Both the position numbers and the translations under genes were made by a program. From positions 27,105,632 through 27,169,631 of the forward strand of contig CM044867.1 in NCBI GenBank assembly GCA_024500155.1: a DNA stretch of 64,000 bases, read 5' to 3'. A model generated the notes under the pieces. The model worked only from the letters and a program-made list of their open reading frames with translations, made no database searches and was not told the DNA's origin. Origin of the DNA: Chenopodium formosanum (lineage: Eukaryota > Streptophyta > Magnoliopsida > Caryophyllales > Amaranthaceae). Below are positions 23,301 to 35,038 of this stretch, piece by piece (positions within the stretch are counted from its first letter, which is position 1; each line of letters begins with the position of its first letter).

Positions 23301-26300
23301 TTGTTAGACTCATATGTTATGAAAACAGTAATAACTTATCTCAATAGGATGCGAACCAAATGACAGTAATCGCGTCGTGGATAACCATTGACCTAAAAGA
23401 TGATTCCACACTACCTCTAGTAGATGCAAAGTGGTCGCCCTCCGGGATAAGCCTAGCATAGGAGTTTGTATGCACTCACAAACCCGATTGGAAATCATAA
23501 GAGAGTAGTGTTTGAAAGTTTAGACACAAGAGAGTTTTTGTGATTGTGTATTATGGATGGTGAAAGCATGACTATTTATAGGGAAAAAGCAGGCAACGGT
23601 TACCACAAGAAAGTGTCTAGGTTCATTCAACCAAGCAACCAGATACGTTACACCAAAACGGCAAGAAATAAATTTTCCAATTAATTAGCTGGAATCAAGG
23701 GCTAATTAAACTCTAATAGAGAAAATTCCGATACCAAAGTAAGATAAAGATTTCTCCAAAAAGATAGAGGGCCCACAGCCTGCCCACCCATGCCCGCGCA
23801 TTGCATTCACAGAGGCCCGAGTCTGACGGACTCGACTCGGCGCGTGCGCGTGTGTGGTATAGTCAGCAACCCACTTTCTACTTAATTAACTGAGTAGGAC
23901 GAAAGTACCACAATATTTAAACACGGGAGAGCACTCTTTTTCTTTTAATGTGGGACATTTACCTTACTTTTATACCGCTCTTTTCTTTTTTTTCATCAAG
24001 AATTTCCAACAAAGGTTTGGTTAGCAGTACTGAAGAATTGATGTCCATATACTGTTTTGCATTTGGGGAATCTGGTTCATATGGTTAATTTCTCTAATTG
24101 AGGTTTCCAACTTTCCATTGTCACGAGGTTTTCTTTAGATGATACAAATTTGACTAGTTTTTTCTCTTCTTATCAATCAGTTTTCTCCCAAATTTCCATT
24201 GAATTTTGTGTAAGATTATGGAGTATTGGGGTAGATGATCTATGATTAAATATAAAATTATTTTTCAATTGTATGCTATTAGAGTTGTTACAGTACACTA
24301 TTAAAGGTTTAAAGCCATTGTTGGGGAAACTCGAGGTGGAACCTTCAATTCAAGGTGATAGAAGGTTAGAACATTTAAATTAAACAGCAGTTTTTTTAAA
24401 CACCGCTTACTAAACCAGGAAATTTTGGTTATGTCAATTGAAAACCTTTACAAGACGACCTAACTGAAACGATGCAGCCATATTTTTGTACCACAATATA
24501 TGTAGTTCTTTCACTAAATTTAGATGCCCTTTTTATCCATTGCTGATACGGCATATAATCCCATTGCAACTTTCTATGATGATAATGATATTTTCTTGTC
24601 GATGTTGTTATTTACTTAAATCTTATAGGTTTTTGAAATTAAGAATGATGCTAAAATGAAGAGAACGATGCAAAGACCATTACCTTCTGGGCGTCTAACC
24701 GCATCACATGCAATTGCTTGGGCATCTACAGTTGGGATAGCAGGCACTAGTTTATTAGCGTGCAAGGTAGCAAAATGATGTTCCAACTTACATTACTTTA
24801 TATTGTTCTGCTTTCTTTTTCTTGCTTACTGCTTTATGAGACCAAGTGACTAACATTGCTGATCCTGCAACAAGGTTCTTGCAGGCTAATGCCTTGGCAG
24901 CTGGACTAGCAGCCTCAAATCTTCTCCTGTATGCATTCATTTACACTCCAATGAAGCAATTACACCCAGTAAACACATGGGTTGGAGCAGTAGTTGGTGC
25001 TATTCCACCGCTTCTTGGGTAGGCTTTCTGTAACGCTCAAATGCTCTGTTTCTATTGTAGATTGTCTAGTTAGCTCAGCTTATGCTTTCCTTTGTTTATC
25101 TTAGGGCTTTCTTTTATTGACTATTGGCTTAGTGCTTGAAATCTCTTACACTCTAGATATCAAGTAATTCTGGTTCATTTTATGGGTTCAAGTCCAATTT
25201 CTTGTGGACCCTCTTTCTTTATGAAGTTCTTACATGTGGGTAACATTGAAAATGGTAGAAGAGATAGAAGCTCTATTTTGATGTATCATGAGTTTGTTAA
25301 CGCTATATATTAGTTTTAAAGAGACAAATTCTTGGTTTTCTCGATAATTAGTGCATGATGGTTTTGAATGTCAGTGATAAACAGAGTAAACAACACAGTG
25401 TAGATCATTATATCCTGCTGCAGATTGAATCAGGAAGTGTGGCCATACAGTTAACAACACAGTGCTTGAAAGGATCTTTTGAAGTGTTAAAATAAGCAAA
25501 AAATCAGAATAGGTTTGGGTGAGGAAAAACAAAAGTAAATTAATTTGTCTTTTTATGTGTTTATTACTTGAGGAGTTGAGGTGTCACATTATTTCTTTTT
25601 TCTGGCAGCTTCTCCTTCTCCTATATTCTTATTCTCACTATTATAGTATTTCCTTGCAACTTATTTTTATTTACTGAAAAAGATTAATTATTTATTTTCA
25701 TATTTTCTTAGCAAAATAATTTCTAGAATTTTTACATATATAATTTATTATACATTAGCTGCCAAGTCCCCGTACCCGTGTACAAATCTCAGACTGAATT
25801 TTGAGATTGACGTATTGGACACTCAGATCCGTATCTAATCCGATCCACCTTCCCGAGTCCATGTAACTAAGGTTATGAGAGTTGTTAGGATCACAAAAGG
25901 GAGGGGGGGGGTGAATTGTTGCGAGGAATTCTTAGCTAATTTTTTTGAAATTAGTTAGTTAAGTGCAAGATAATATTTTCATGATGACAATTTGACAATG
26001 TCCAAGGCCCAATAGGAAGTGAGAAACCGCAACCAACTCAAACTTTTCACCATATAGGCCAAATGAATCTGTTACAAGACTTGCAACTATTTTAAAACTC
26101 AGGTCAAAACTGACCCCTTCATGAACTTGAGTTCCAAAGCAATTGTGCCCCCCTTAAATTTTGATTGTGGAATTAAGGTGATAAAATATTAGTGGTCCAT
26201 ACTATATAAAAGAAGTGTGTCACTTAAAGAGGGTAACTTATTTCTAGCTAGCCTTTGAATTGGCTTTTCTCATGAAAATTTGTTCTTCGCTGGCTTTCTT

Positions 26301-28669
26301 ATTTCCCCAACCATATAACTCTTTACTGGTAATTACAAATGAGAAAAACAAAAATGCTATTTGCAGTAGTCTTGTAAGCTAATCAATGATGTGAAAAGGA
26401 TGCCACATTTTAACATGTAGAATGGGAAAAAACTGTAAATATAATAGTTCTGGTGAGCAAAAACATACTTTTGTAGTAGCCTTATAATCTAATTGATCCT
26501 CTAAAAAGAGATGTAAAGTTTTAACATGCGTGTAGAATGTGTCAGCCAAGCAGAAGGAGTAGGTGCTTCTACTAGTGGGCCAGGCCCGAACTGGCCCCTG
26601 TAGAAGATTCGCCATTGATCTGTATGTCTTAAGATCTCCAAACTCGTGATTCATGAAGGCTTATCTCTGAACAGCTGCTTTTAGTAAAATCAATACAAAT
26701 AATAAACTATAGATTATAAACCATTGTTAATATTACTTGATGGTTTTTATTATCCCAATGGAGGGACTCTAACCTTCTATCATTGCATTGTTATCTTGTT
26801 ATTAATATGTGGGATCGACAGTTAAGATTGCAAGGTATCGACAGTTAAAGTTGCAAGGTATGGTGGGTCTGCCTAGTCATTGTTCTGGAGCAATTGCAAG
26901 TTTCCTGTGAATATTAGACATAATTAACTGAAAGGTTGACTTATGAAATTAGTAATTGGACATGTTAATTTCTGGTGCAAGTATAGCCAATTGACGTGCT
27001 CGAAATTGTTATAGAGCTTACTCTATAATTCCCCCCACCCCCCGGGGTGCGCTGTAGCTATTAATCTGTATTTGAACTTGTTAGAAGTTCCAGGGATCAA
27101 TAACTGATTAAGTTTTTATTTATCCAATGGTCTTCCACTCTGAATTAGTTTGTTTATATTGAAGTTGCACTTGGATATATTTACGAAGATTCCAGTGCTA
27201 AATAATTTGGATAAGACACTGCCGATATCAGTTTTTGAGATCATACTTGAGTCTTATTGTTATGACAGATAACATTTCTATACTATCATATTACACGTAG
27301 AAGTTTGCGTGCATGTTGGAACTGTTTTGTTATTGAGCTGACATCAATTATTGGTGCTGCAGGTGGGCTGCTGCTGCTGGTGAAATTTCTCTTAATGGGA
27401 TGATTCTCCCTGCTGCTCTGTATTTTTGGCAAATTCCCCATTTTATGGCCCTTGCATACTTGTGCCGTGACGATTATGCTGCTGGAGGGTATGCAACTTT
27501 TGAAATCTATGGACTCTAGTACTTTAAGCAGTTTCTGAAATGTTTTATGTGAAGCTGTGTAATGGGATCCAAATCTGAAATAGACATCACAGTGGTGAGA
27601 AGAGGAGAACTAGATGTCTATCATACAGTTCAACTCTTTAGGACCTAAGGGATAAAAACCACCAACAAGAGAAACTGCTACTGAGAGTCTGATATGCATG
27701 TAGTATAATTGGACTTTGATCAAATTTTGACCTTGATATAAGCCTTCTACTTTCATACACAGCTTTGCATCTTTAAAATTGCCTTCATGTTATTGTTACA
27801 AATCTTGATCAAATGAAATGATTATGTATGTACTTGCTAGTATTGGCCTTTGTAAAATAAATATATACACAAGATACAGTTTTGGAGCTGTATGTTGTAA
27901 TATCATATTGTCAATTGGAACGTCAGTGATAGTAGGCTGCATGTTAAATGAGTTGTGGGACTAAAACCTATGGCAAATTCATGATAATGGTTCATGCCAA
28001 GAGAGATTATATTTATTAGACTAATGTATTCTCAAAATGCTATTAGCTATGTTGTGGTATCATATTCTTAGAGTTTATCTTTTTTACGTACAGGTATAAG
28101 ATGATTTCTCTTGCTGATGTTTCTGGTCGAAAAACTGCCTTGGTTGCGTTGAGGAACTGTCTATATCTGGTTCCTGTAGGTTACTTGGCATATCAATGTG
28201 AGTGACTCCACATGATTCATATACTAGTATTAATTTCATTCTGCTCCTTTGGATTCGTTCTGATGTTTCATATGTCATCTTTGTTATTATAGGGGGATTA
28301 ACCTCTGGATGGTTTTGTCTTGAGTCATCATTGTTTACTCTGGCGATTGGTGGCACAGCAATGTCTTTCTACTTAAACAGAACAACAAAGAATGCTAGGA
28401 GAATGTTCCTTGCCAGCCTTCTTTATCTTCCAGTATTTATGTCAGGGCTTATGTTTCACCGTCTATATAATAATTGGCAGAGCTGTTTGGAGGATGATTC
28501 AGCCACAGAAACTGTTCCATCATCAAGGTTTATGTCCGAGAGTGAGTCTGTTGACAATGAAAAGCAACTAAAAAATCCGGCTACTGGTAAACAAGTCCGG
28601 CCACCTGTTGCTTATGCCTCTATCGCACCATTCCCTTTCTTGCCTGCTCCATCTTACTCACATTACTAG
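18332..28669 (+). CDS. COX10: Protohaem IX farnesyltransferase, mitochondrial (COX10)
   Basis: The coding exons are 18332-18669, 19828-19957, 24629-24766, 24885-25018, 27363-27488, 28094-28197 and 28293-28669. All introns are GT-AG and the sum of 1,347 nt gives 448 residues in frame, close to other plant COX10 proteins. The enzyme is a UbiA-family prenyltransferase of the inner mitochondrial membrane that adds a farnesyl tail to haem B, making haem O for cytochrome c oxidase. The first 40 or so residues are rich in Ser, Arg and Leu and lack acidic residues, as in a mitochondrial presequence. The family signature NDAKMKRTMQRPLPSGR opens exon 3, just after the exon 2/3 junction. A second signature (YTPMKQLHPVNTWVGAVVGA) is in exon 4, and the hydrophobic helices follow. 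The C-terminal tail after the last helix (about 60 residues) is hydrophilic. Intron 2 is enlarged by a Ty1-copia element. The gene converges on the PMIR1-like gene. Confidence 0.92.
19757..19786. repeat. (TTTA)n microsatellite
   Basis: About seven TTTA units lie in COX10 intron 1, directly before the exon 2 acceptor region. The rest of intron 1 (18670-19827) shows nothing else. Confidence 0.85.
20301..20351. repeat. Poly-T tract of 51 bases in COX10 intron 2
   Basis: An uninterrupted T run just upstream of the truncated copia 3' LTR (minus strand), possibly marking the breakpoint or a retroposon tail in antisense. Confidence 0.9.
20816..21780 (-). pseudogene. Ty1-copia reverse transcriptase remnant
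   Basis: Minus-strand frames show copia RT phrases such as KLVKSLYGLKQNPKQWH (near 21530) and FDMKDMGEVDVILGVKIKR (near 21300), then a MLRYLKGTMDW phrase near 21000. Each is in a different or interrupted frame. The YVDD motif has decayed to YVNIAI-like sequence at the break. A segment of about 210 bp (around 21405-21615) is duplicated in tandem at about 21635-21840, adding a second partial RT copy. Confidence 0.75.
21780..22490 (+). repeat. Inverted copia LTR copy (+ strand arm)
   Basis: This sequence is the reverse complement, with divergence, of the minus-strand LTR at about 23310-24011. Shared blocks include TGTTTAAATATTGTGGTACC, the run GCCGTTTTGGTGTAA, GGTTGAATGAACCTAGACAC, and a TATAAAAA box near 22230. 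Confidence 0.65.
22543..22716 (+). pseudogene. Copia gag N-terminal fragment (+ strand arm)
   Basis: From ATG 22543 the frame reads MSKLEPLNGKNYKRCLVKM and continues to KYAKDDKTC before a stop at 22714. The pattern (LEPLNGKNY..W/C...M.F.L...) is the start of a Ty1-copia gag polyprotein. The complementary minus-strand arm at 23300-22800 carries a longer version. Confidence 0.6.
22799..23300 (-). pseudogene. Copia gag fragment (minus strand arm)
   Basis: The minus-strand reading contains KDIWDALEKKYGTEDVKTKH and a following YENV...LPPSLMDFR segment, which is the UBN2-type copia gag core. It ends abruptly at about 22819, where sequence resembling the LTR-gag junction (compare 23302-23358) is joined in. 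Confidence 0.65.
24012..24628. other. Remaining COX10 intron 2
   Basis: AT-rich intron sequence between the copia LTR and exon 3. Nothing recognised. Confidence 0.6.
25019..27362. other. COX10 intron 4 (2.3 kb)
   Basis: A long AT-rich intron. A short phrase near 25780-25870 (CCCGTGTAC..., CCGAGTCC.TGTAAC) resembles the MITE at 35039-35227. A poly-G run at 25891-25910 is followed by TGAATTG, which may be a scrap of a retrotransposon. No gene was seen. Confidence 0.45.
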
Positions 28670-29908
28670 AAACTGAAATTTTTATTGCATAATACAGAAT
28701 ACATCTATTTTAATTGTATATGTAGATCATTCTTGTTTCCTTTTCTGTTCTCTTACAATGGATTCAGTTAAGCTGAATCTGCAAAGGCTATTCTTATGAG
28801 GGTGAATGCCAGGCAAATTTTTGTCCATTTTGTTTTCTTTGATGTAGCTCTCTGTTGGCTTGTAATATTATCCTCAATAAATGACATTTGTATTTTGATT
28901 GGTCACTTTTCATCATTTTAAAGAATGCTGTAATATTTGGAAACTAAAGTGAACTTTGTTACGACCTGCTAATTTTCTACTCATTTACTGAAACAATTTG
29001 AAAACACCAACCCACCGTATTTCAGTGTCTTCCTAAAAATTGGATATTCAACTCTGTCCTGCCTTACCTTAATTTGGGAGGTGAAGCCTTAACGATGTAG
29101 CTGTCCTGAGACAGTGATTTCAATCATTTGGTACATGGGTAGGCAGAACCACACAAGTCCCAGAAGTCGAGTCCTATAGAGATTATAATTATAATTTTTT
29201 ATTATTACACCATAACTAGGGGAGCTTATGAGACAGGACGAGAACACATAAGCTACTTGAGCTTAACTGGGTCACACTCAGTTCTCTAAGCTCAATTTCA
29301 ACAACAATCAATTATCTACAATATGCAAGCTACTCAATCAACTCAGTCAGAACTCTGAGTTGATTTACATCAGTTCAACCCAAACTCAAAATCGTATTAT
29401 AAGCAACTGCTGTCGTACACATTCCTGTTTCCATGGCACAGTGGTATTGAAGCACAAACAAGTGACAAGTTAAAACAATATATGCAGATGATAAGGATAC
29501 GTTTAATTTCGGGACATAAAACAGTATATGCAGCTGATAAGGATTTATTAAATTTCAGGAAATAAACCAAAATGGATAAAAATCCAATGGCCCAAATCTA
29601 ACAAAAAGGCTGTTGTTCTCATACACACAAGACATGCCATCATCACATTTTCATCGGAAAAACAATTTCCCACACCAATTTTCTATATCTATGGCTTTAC
29701 ATCATAACCAATGTACATGTCATTTGGTACACTAATTCACAGTGATTTGCATTTGTATAAGTTAATCCAGGGGTATAAGAATTTCCCGCACAGTAGGTAA
29801 TATCATAGAAGCGCATAACCTCTCCAACGATAGGCAGAAACAGGCAAAAAAAGGAATGCCTCATGTGGAAAATCAACTCCAAATGTCACACTAAATTCCA
29901 CATTCCAC
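28670..29908. other. Convergent 3' regions of COX10 and PMIR1-like
   Basis: COX10 has an AATAAA at 28876, so its transcript probably ends near 28900. The minus-strand gene's 3'UTR occupies the right part of the interval, roughly 29640-29908. No other gene was seen. Confidence 0.5.
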
Positions 29909-32900
29909 TTATCGAAGCTTGATTGTTTCATTTGGAAGTATAACATTTGGGTTTCGGATATGCGGATTAAGCGCAGCTAATTGTTTCCATTTGGCCCCAC
30001 TGCCATGAAACTTAGCAGAAATACTCCACAAGGTATCACCTGGCCGAGATGCAACTGTAGCTGGCAATGAAGAGTTGGCAGCAATCTTAGGTTTCATAAA
30101 TGAATTTTTCCCCTTCCCCATGCCATTTGCAAGCAACCAACGTGATCCTGATTGCTGTTGCGCACTACTGCCCCAAAGCTTTTTCTTACCAGGCTCACAT
30201 TTTAAACCTGAAACATGCACCTCACTGATTTTGTACTGAGGAATCAAGTCCTGTTCCGGGGTTTTCACTTCCTTGGGCTCCTGCTTTTTCTCTTCCTTGG
30301 TAACTGACTCAAGATCATCTTCTTCACTGCTGTCTTTTGGTGCAGAAACTGTGCTGTATATCTTTGGCTTCGGAGGAACAAAAACCCTTTCCACTTGAAT
30401 CAGAGCAAGCATTGGTGTGCCAACTGGCTCATAGTCTCTTAAGGGGTCACGAAGTTGGACCATCAAGGCAACAGTGAAATTGTTACCCAATAAGCCACAC
30501 CTCCTTCCAGAACCTTTACCCTGCTTTTTATCACCTTTCCTCCCAAACATGTTTAAATCTGTGCTTTTGGCATGGTGGGCAGCTAAAAGCTTTGAAGTCC
30601 TCTCACTTAGTCGCTCATCTTCGTCAATTTCACCAGAATCCAGCTTCATCCATTCATCCAACGTTAAAGATAAACTCATTAGTCCATCATCGCTATCAAC
30701 CCCACTGCTCTCAAGGGCTAATAGCTTCAATCCTGCAGCTCCCTCCAAACCCATCGACGCAATGGATGTTATACCTTTCCTTTCAACAGCTGAGACTTCC
30801 CTGATAGACTGAGCATTGATGTTTGAAGGTGCCTCCTCATCTGACATGCCAGACTGTATTCTCAAACCCTCAATTGATAGTGCTTCAATCTTATCCACTG
30901 CCAATGGTGCTAAATCTTCTAAAGATACAAATTCTGACTGCACCTCATCTGAATACAAGCTTGCACTAGTTTTTTTAGATTTCCTGCCAGAAGAAGGTTG
31001 TTTAACTTGTTTATTTCCATCAGATATATGAAGGCCATCTCTTCGCCAATCTTGAAGCATATATTGGCTGGGTATGAGGGAGGCAGAGAAACAAGATAGT
31101 CAATAAAACAAAGCTAAATTGCAGTTGAACAAATAGAGTAAAATAAAAAAATATTTAAGAAAATAAAGACTCAAACCTTTCAGACGCTTCCACACGAGGT
31201 GCAGCTTCCCAAGCTATTTGTTGCATTGTTCTTCCAGTGATATCTTCCAAAGGCATTAACTTACTAGCTTGCACAGATAACTTTTCAAGTCCTATTGAAG
31301 CCAAATTCTGTAATATATCTATTACCCCAGACCCCAACTCAGCAGGAACTACAACAGGACTAGATACCTGCATGATTAGGCTGCCACCACTCTTGGCACT
31401 AGTAAAGTGGTCAGGGTTCATGGATCGCAAAAATCCTCCGGTCTTTGTTTGGACAAATGGACCTAAGCCTTCTCCAAGGGAAGGTAACTGTATAGATTCT
31501 ATAGGAGGGAGATCAATAGGACTGCCAAAGCCACCTCTATTGTCTGGTGGAGAGCTCTGGAAAGCCATCTCGTCCAAGCCCCATTCTTGCATAAGTTCTT
31601 GTGTTTCCAAATCTTCCATAACTTTGGCCCTAATCTTGGGATATTCATGCTGACCTACTGTTAAGAAATCAGAATCCTCAGAATACTCCAACCCAGAAAT
31701 AGTGGGAGCATAATAGTCATAATCTTCCATTTCCTCTTCATCAATATCAAAACCAAATAACGAACAACCACTAGCCTCTGCTTCCTTTTCGAATTCTCTC
31801 AAGAGACGCTCTCTTGGAGACTCAGGCTCTGTTTCAGAATCAAGGGCAAAGGAAGAATCTTCTATTCCAAGCATGCTTAGAAATTCATCAGCAACATTGT
31901 CTGCAAGGTCATCCAAGATAGCTGAAGGCATTACCATGTTTGGTTCATTCTCATTCTGGTTTTCCTGATCGCTCGATTCACTTATGGCCTCTGGGGTGTC
32001 TAATCCTTCTTTCTCAAGGTCAGCAACATTGCTCAAAACTGACTCCAGATCTTCTAGAAGTGATTCTTTGGTGCACATACTCTTTTCAGCGGAGTTGGAA
32101 TCATTTGTTACATTTTCATCTCTTTTGAAGTCAGCTTCCGATTGAAAAGATACTCCAGCATCATTGTAGACTACAGAAAGATCAGAACTCATCACTTCTT
32201 GATTATCTACAATTTTTGCCCCATCCTCCACATCTTGATTATCAACAACCTTTGCCCCATCCTCAACCACATCTTGATTATCAACAACCTTTGCCCCATT
32301 CTCAACCACATCTTGATTATTAAAAACCTTTGCCCCATCCTCCAACACATCTTGATTATCAACAACCTTTGCCCCATCCTCCATCACATCTTGATTGTTA
32401 ACAACCTTTTCCCCATCCTCCACCAATGTTGTCTTCTCCTCCAAATATTCCACCCTCTTCTCAACAAATGAAAACTCAGAATTCACATCATTCAACATAT
32501 TTTCCTGATTAGAATCTGATGTCTTCTCCTCCAAATATTCCACCCTCTTCTCAACAAATGAGAACTCAGAATTCACATCATTCAACATAGTTTCCTGATT
32601 AGAATCTGATGGAGAGCAATGAGATGACTTTACAGGTTTGTCATCATCTGCAGGCACTTGAATTTCACGCTTATCCTCAACCAAGGATTCTGAGTCTTCC
32701 TGATCAAACCTTTGATACAGCATGCATACAGAGCTAGATAATTCAGACATCTTTGAAGATGGAACCTCATGGAGAACTTTTACATCATCCATAAAACGAG
32801 TTGTTGTAGATGACTTCAAATTCGAAGGAAGGCTTCCAGCACGCCTCATCGAGCTCTTCCCAGCACCTTGATTAGATTTTACATGATTCTTGGCAGTTGA

Positions 32901-33662
32901 CTTTGAGTCCAAAAGTTGAAGCACCTTGTTATTATGAGCAGTACCATCCCTTAGCACCAAATATCCAAAACTAACATGCATGACAGCACCTTTTGCCTCA
33001 CCTGATAGCTTAAAGCTTGTTGTCCATGTCCCAGAACTCTTCTCATCCTCCAACTCCTCCAATGTAAGCGGAAGCAGCTTTGTGAGATCAACACGATGCT
33101 TTCCTAAATCTAGCCTTGGATGCCCATAAACTGCCGCATAAATTAAAAAATGCTTCGCTTCATACTTGGCAGAATGGTGTGGACCACTCCTACTGCCATA
33201 GACTGAACAAGTATGAGTTAGTTTCTGCTCAATTCCAGCGGCTCCTTTGACAACCTTGATTGGGCTAGTGACTACTTCTCCATCCCTTCTCTTCCAATGA
33301 ACACAAATGTTAATATCATTGAATTTAGAGGGCAACCCTTCAATTTTATGGACTTCAAGACTAAAGCAACAATTAAACCTTCGATTTCTGACATGGGAAA
33401 GAGCCTTCAAAGGTTTCCAATTCCAAATCGACTTCTTCTCCTTGGTTAAGGAGACATCACTGCCATGCTTTGATGTTGGATTGGGCACCAATACATTATT
33501 CTTATCAACTGTTCTAGGCAGACTTCTAGCTGCAGAAGAGGAGCTTTTTGACAGATTCTTGTCCAAATAGAGTGCCTTGCTAATACTTTCAATTTCATTT
33601 AACAACTTCCCCTTACTGGAATCGTCAGTTCTTTTATATCTAGCAGCATCTCGTGACGTCAT
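29909..33662 (-). CDS. PMIR1: PLASTID MOVEMENT IMPAIRED1-RELATED1-like protein
   Basis: There are two coding exons, 33662-31177 and 31067-29909, joined by a 109-nt GT-AG intron. Their sum of 3,645 nt gives 1,214 residues in frame. The start MTSRDAARYK directly follows the leader-intron acceptor; an upstream in-frame start in the intron was rejected. Residues of about 95-235 form an N-terminal C2-like (NT-C2/EEIG1) domain starting FNCCFSLEVHKIEGLPSKFN. The middle is acidic and low-complexity, with two repeat blocks (see separate entries). The C-terminal third is conserved (QMLQDWRRDGLHIS, then a region with RDPLRDYEPVGTPMLALIQVERV) and ends in a LysM-like segment. PMI1 and PMIR1 proteins of Arabidopsis act in chloroplast and nuclear photorelocation through actin. 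PMIR1 rather than PMI1 or PMIR2 is inferred from length and the C-terminal tail. Confidence 0.88.
29912..30065 (-). other. LysM-like C-terminal segment of PMIR1-like
   Basis: The last 50 or so residues contain RPGDTLWSISAKF, then KWKQLAALNPHI and NPNVILPNETIKL, which is the order of motifs in a LysM fold (GDTL..IA..., LN..I.NPN.I.PG..L). The similarity is by eye. In this intracellular protein a sugar-binding role would be unexpected. Confidence 0.5.
32185..32424 (-). repeat. 14-residue tandem repeats in PMIR1-like
   Basis: About six in-frame 42-bp copies encode variants of DGAKVVDNQDVVE; one copy is a codon shorter (DNQDVEDGAKI). The copies are nearly identical in DNA, indicating recent expansion inside the acidic linker. 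Confidence 0.85.
32431..32610 (-). repeat. 30-residue tandem duplication in PMIR1-like
   Basis: Two adjacent 90-bp copies encode SDSNQE.MLNDVNSEFSFVE and a KRVEYLEEKT tail. They differ at only a few bases. Confidence 0.85.
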
Positions 33663-34486
33663 GATCCTACTGGTCAACAACAGATATTGTAAAAAAATAA
33701 TCAAGTTAGATTCAAGTCTAACACAGCTAATAGTTCAGATGCTAAGATATTCCGGGCATGACAGAAAAACAATATATTTCAGAATACCGATGGAAATAGT
33801 TGTGTTAACTAGCTTTCTTTGTTCCACAATACTCATCACTTCAGACTTCAGAATACCAGTGAAATAACTTTATTCAAATTTAGAACACCATGCCTTATAG
33901 CCAACAAAAATTTTTATCAGTGAATAAATTAATTCTCCAGACAACTCCTTGATACTCACAATAAGCTTATTCTTTGTTTTTCCAATCTCTTCTACTCATG
34001 TAGTTAGCACATTTAAAGTTAATGACAGATCAGCCATCACATATGAAGCTCATGTTAGAATGGCCACTAAGAAGAATATGTTTTTGATAATAATAAAAAT
34101 TCCATAGAAAAACAGAATCAAAATCTTGAAATTTGGACGTGCAAAAATGTCATTTTCTTCATTTTTTTCCTTGAGAATAGGCAACCCTAAATTTATGGTT
34201 TTTATTTACAATAGCCTAAAATGTAACACAACTATAAGGTTGCCCAAGTAATATGGTTCGGCATTGATGTGATTCTCTTTATAAATGCACCATGTGAACG
34301 ATATTTCTTTAATTTCTCTGTTAAGGGCAAACTTAGAATTCTAATACAATTAAGGTTACATTAAGAGATATCTTAGCCATTCAAGGTTCTTTTGGGAAAA
34401 AACTTATGTTCAGTGTTAGCTTGTATAATTTCCCTCTATTCTTTGAAAATGATAAGGAATAAAATCATAAGCATCTTACATATGTA

Positions 34487-34704
34487 CTACCTCGGTCCCT
34501 TAATGTTTGCCCCATTCTCCTTTTTAGTTAACCCCTTAAAGTTTTCCTGATACTACTTTGGTTGAAAGGGACCAAAACTTTACTCACACCCAGTAAGGCC
34601 ACTACATTCCGTCACACCACTTTTCTTTCTCATCAATTCATCCGAGCTAAAAATTAAATAAGTAGGCATTGCTCCAATGGAAAAAAAAAAAGGGACGAAA
34701 GGAG
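34487..34704. mobile_element. Stowaway-like MITE (218 bp)
   Basis: The ends CTACCTCGGTCCCTTAATG and, inverted, GGGACGAAAGGAG are flanked by TA on both sides (34485-34486, 34705-34706). It lies in the PMIR1-like leader intron. Confidence 0.65.
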
Positions 34705-35038
34705 TAGAAGAATACAAATATGTCCTATCCTCAACAACACAACAAAAGATCTTGCATGAAAGTGGAGAGCTAAAAAGCACAAGTCTAGAACTAATGATGT
34801 TATTAGCTTAATTTTTAATTACTACTTCAGCTTAAATGCACCAGCTCAAATGTCTTGCTAAATTGTTTACCTTTATTTGCTAATGGACAACTAGTTACTT
34901 AGTTGCCTCTCTAATTAATAATTCATTCAAAAGCATTTTCGCAATTATAAATGTGAAGCGGAGCTCATCTACTCACCCACACCTATAACGAGGGCATATC
35001 TTATAAAGTAGCGTTACTCATATGGTAACACTAATAAT

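Larger units (their letters stand above)
20403..24011 (-). mobile_element. Rearranged Ty1-copia element inside COX10 intron 2
   Basis: Read on the minus strand, a 5' LTR begins TGTTGGAAATTCTTGATG at 24011 and contains a CTATAAATAG promoter box near 23570. It is followed by a gag start (to about 22800), RT remnants (about 21780-20816), a purine-rich tract GTGGGGGAT, and the first 100 bases of a 3' LTR (20501-20403, truncated). Between gag and RT lies an inverted LTR-gag copy on the + strand (about 21780-22770). All frames are broken. It resides wholly within the intron and does not disturb the COX10 splice sites. Confidence 0.75.

Noticed and set aside
11037..28669. NCA1 and COX10 as a functional pair around haem proteins
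   Set aside because: One product assists catalase in peroxisomes and the other makes haem A in mitochondria. Adjacency of two unrelated plant genes is expected by chance, and nothing shows co-regulation.
31237..32471. Plus-strand open frames opposite the PMIR1-like gene
   Set aside because: They are shadows of the real coding strand, including the 42-bp repeat.
33663..33704. Upstream in-frame start for the PMIR1-like protein (MIIFLQYLLL...)
   Set aside because: It lies in the leader intron, upstream of a plausible acceptor. The family start is MTSRDAARYK-like.
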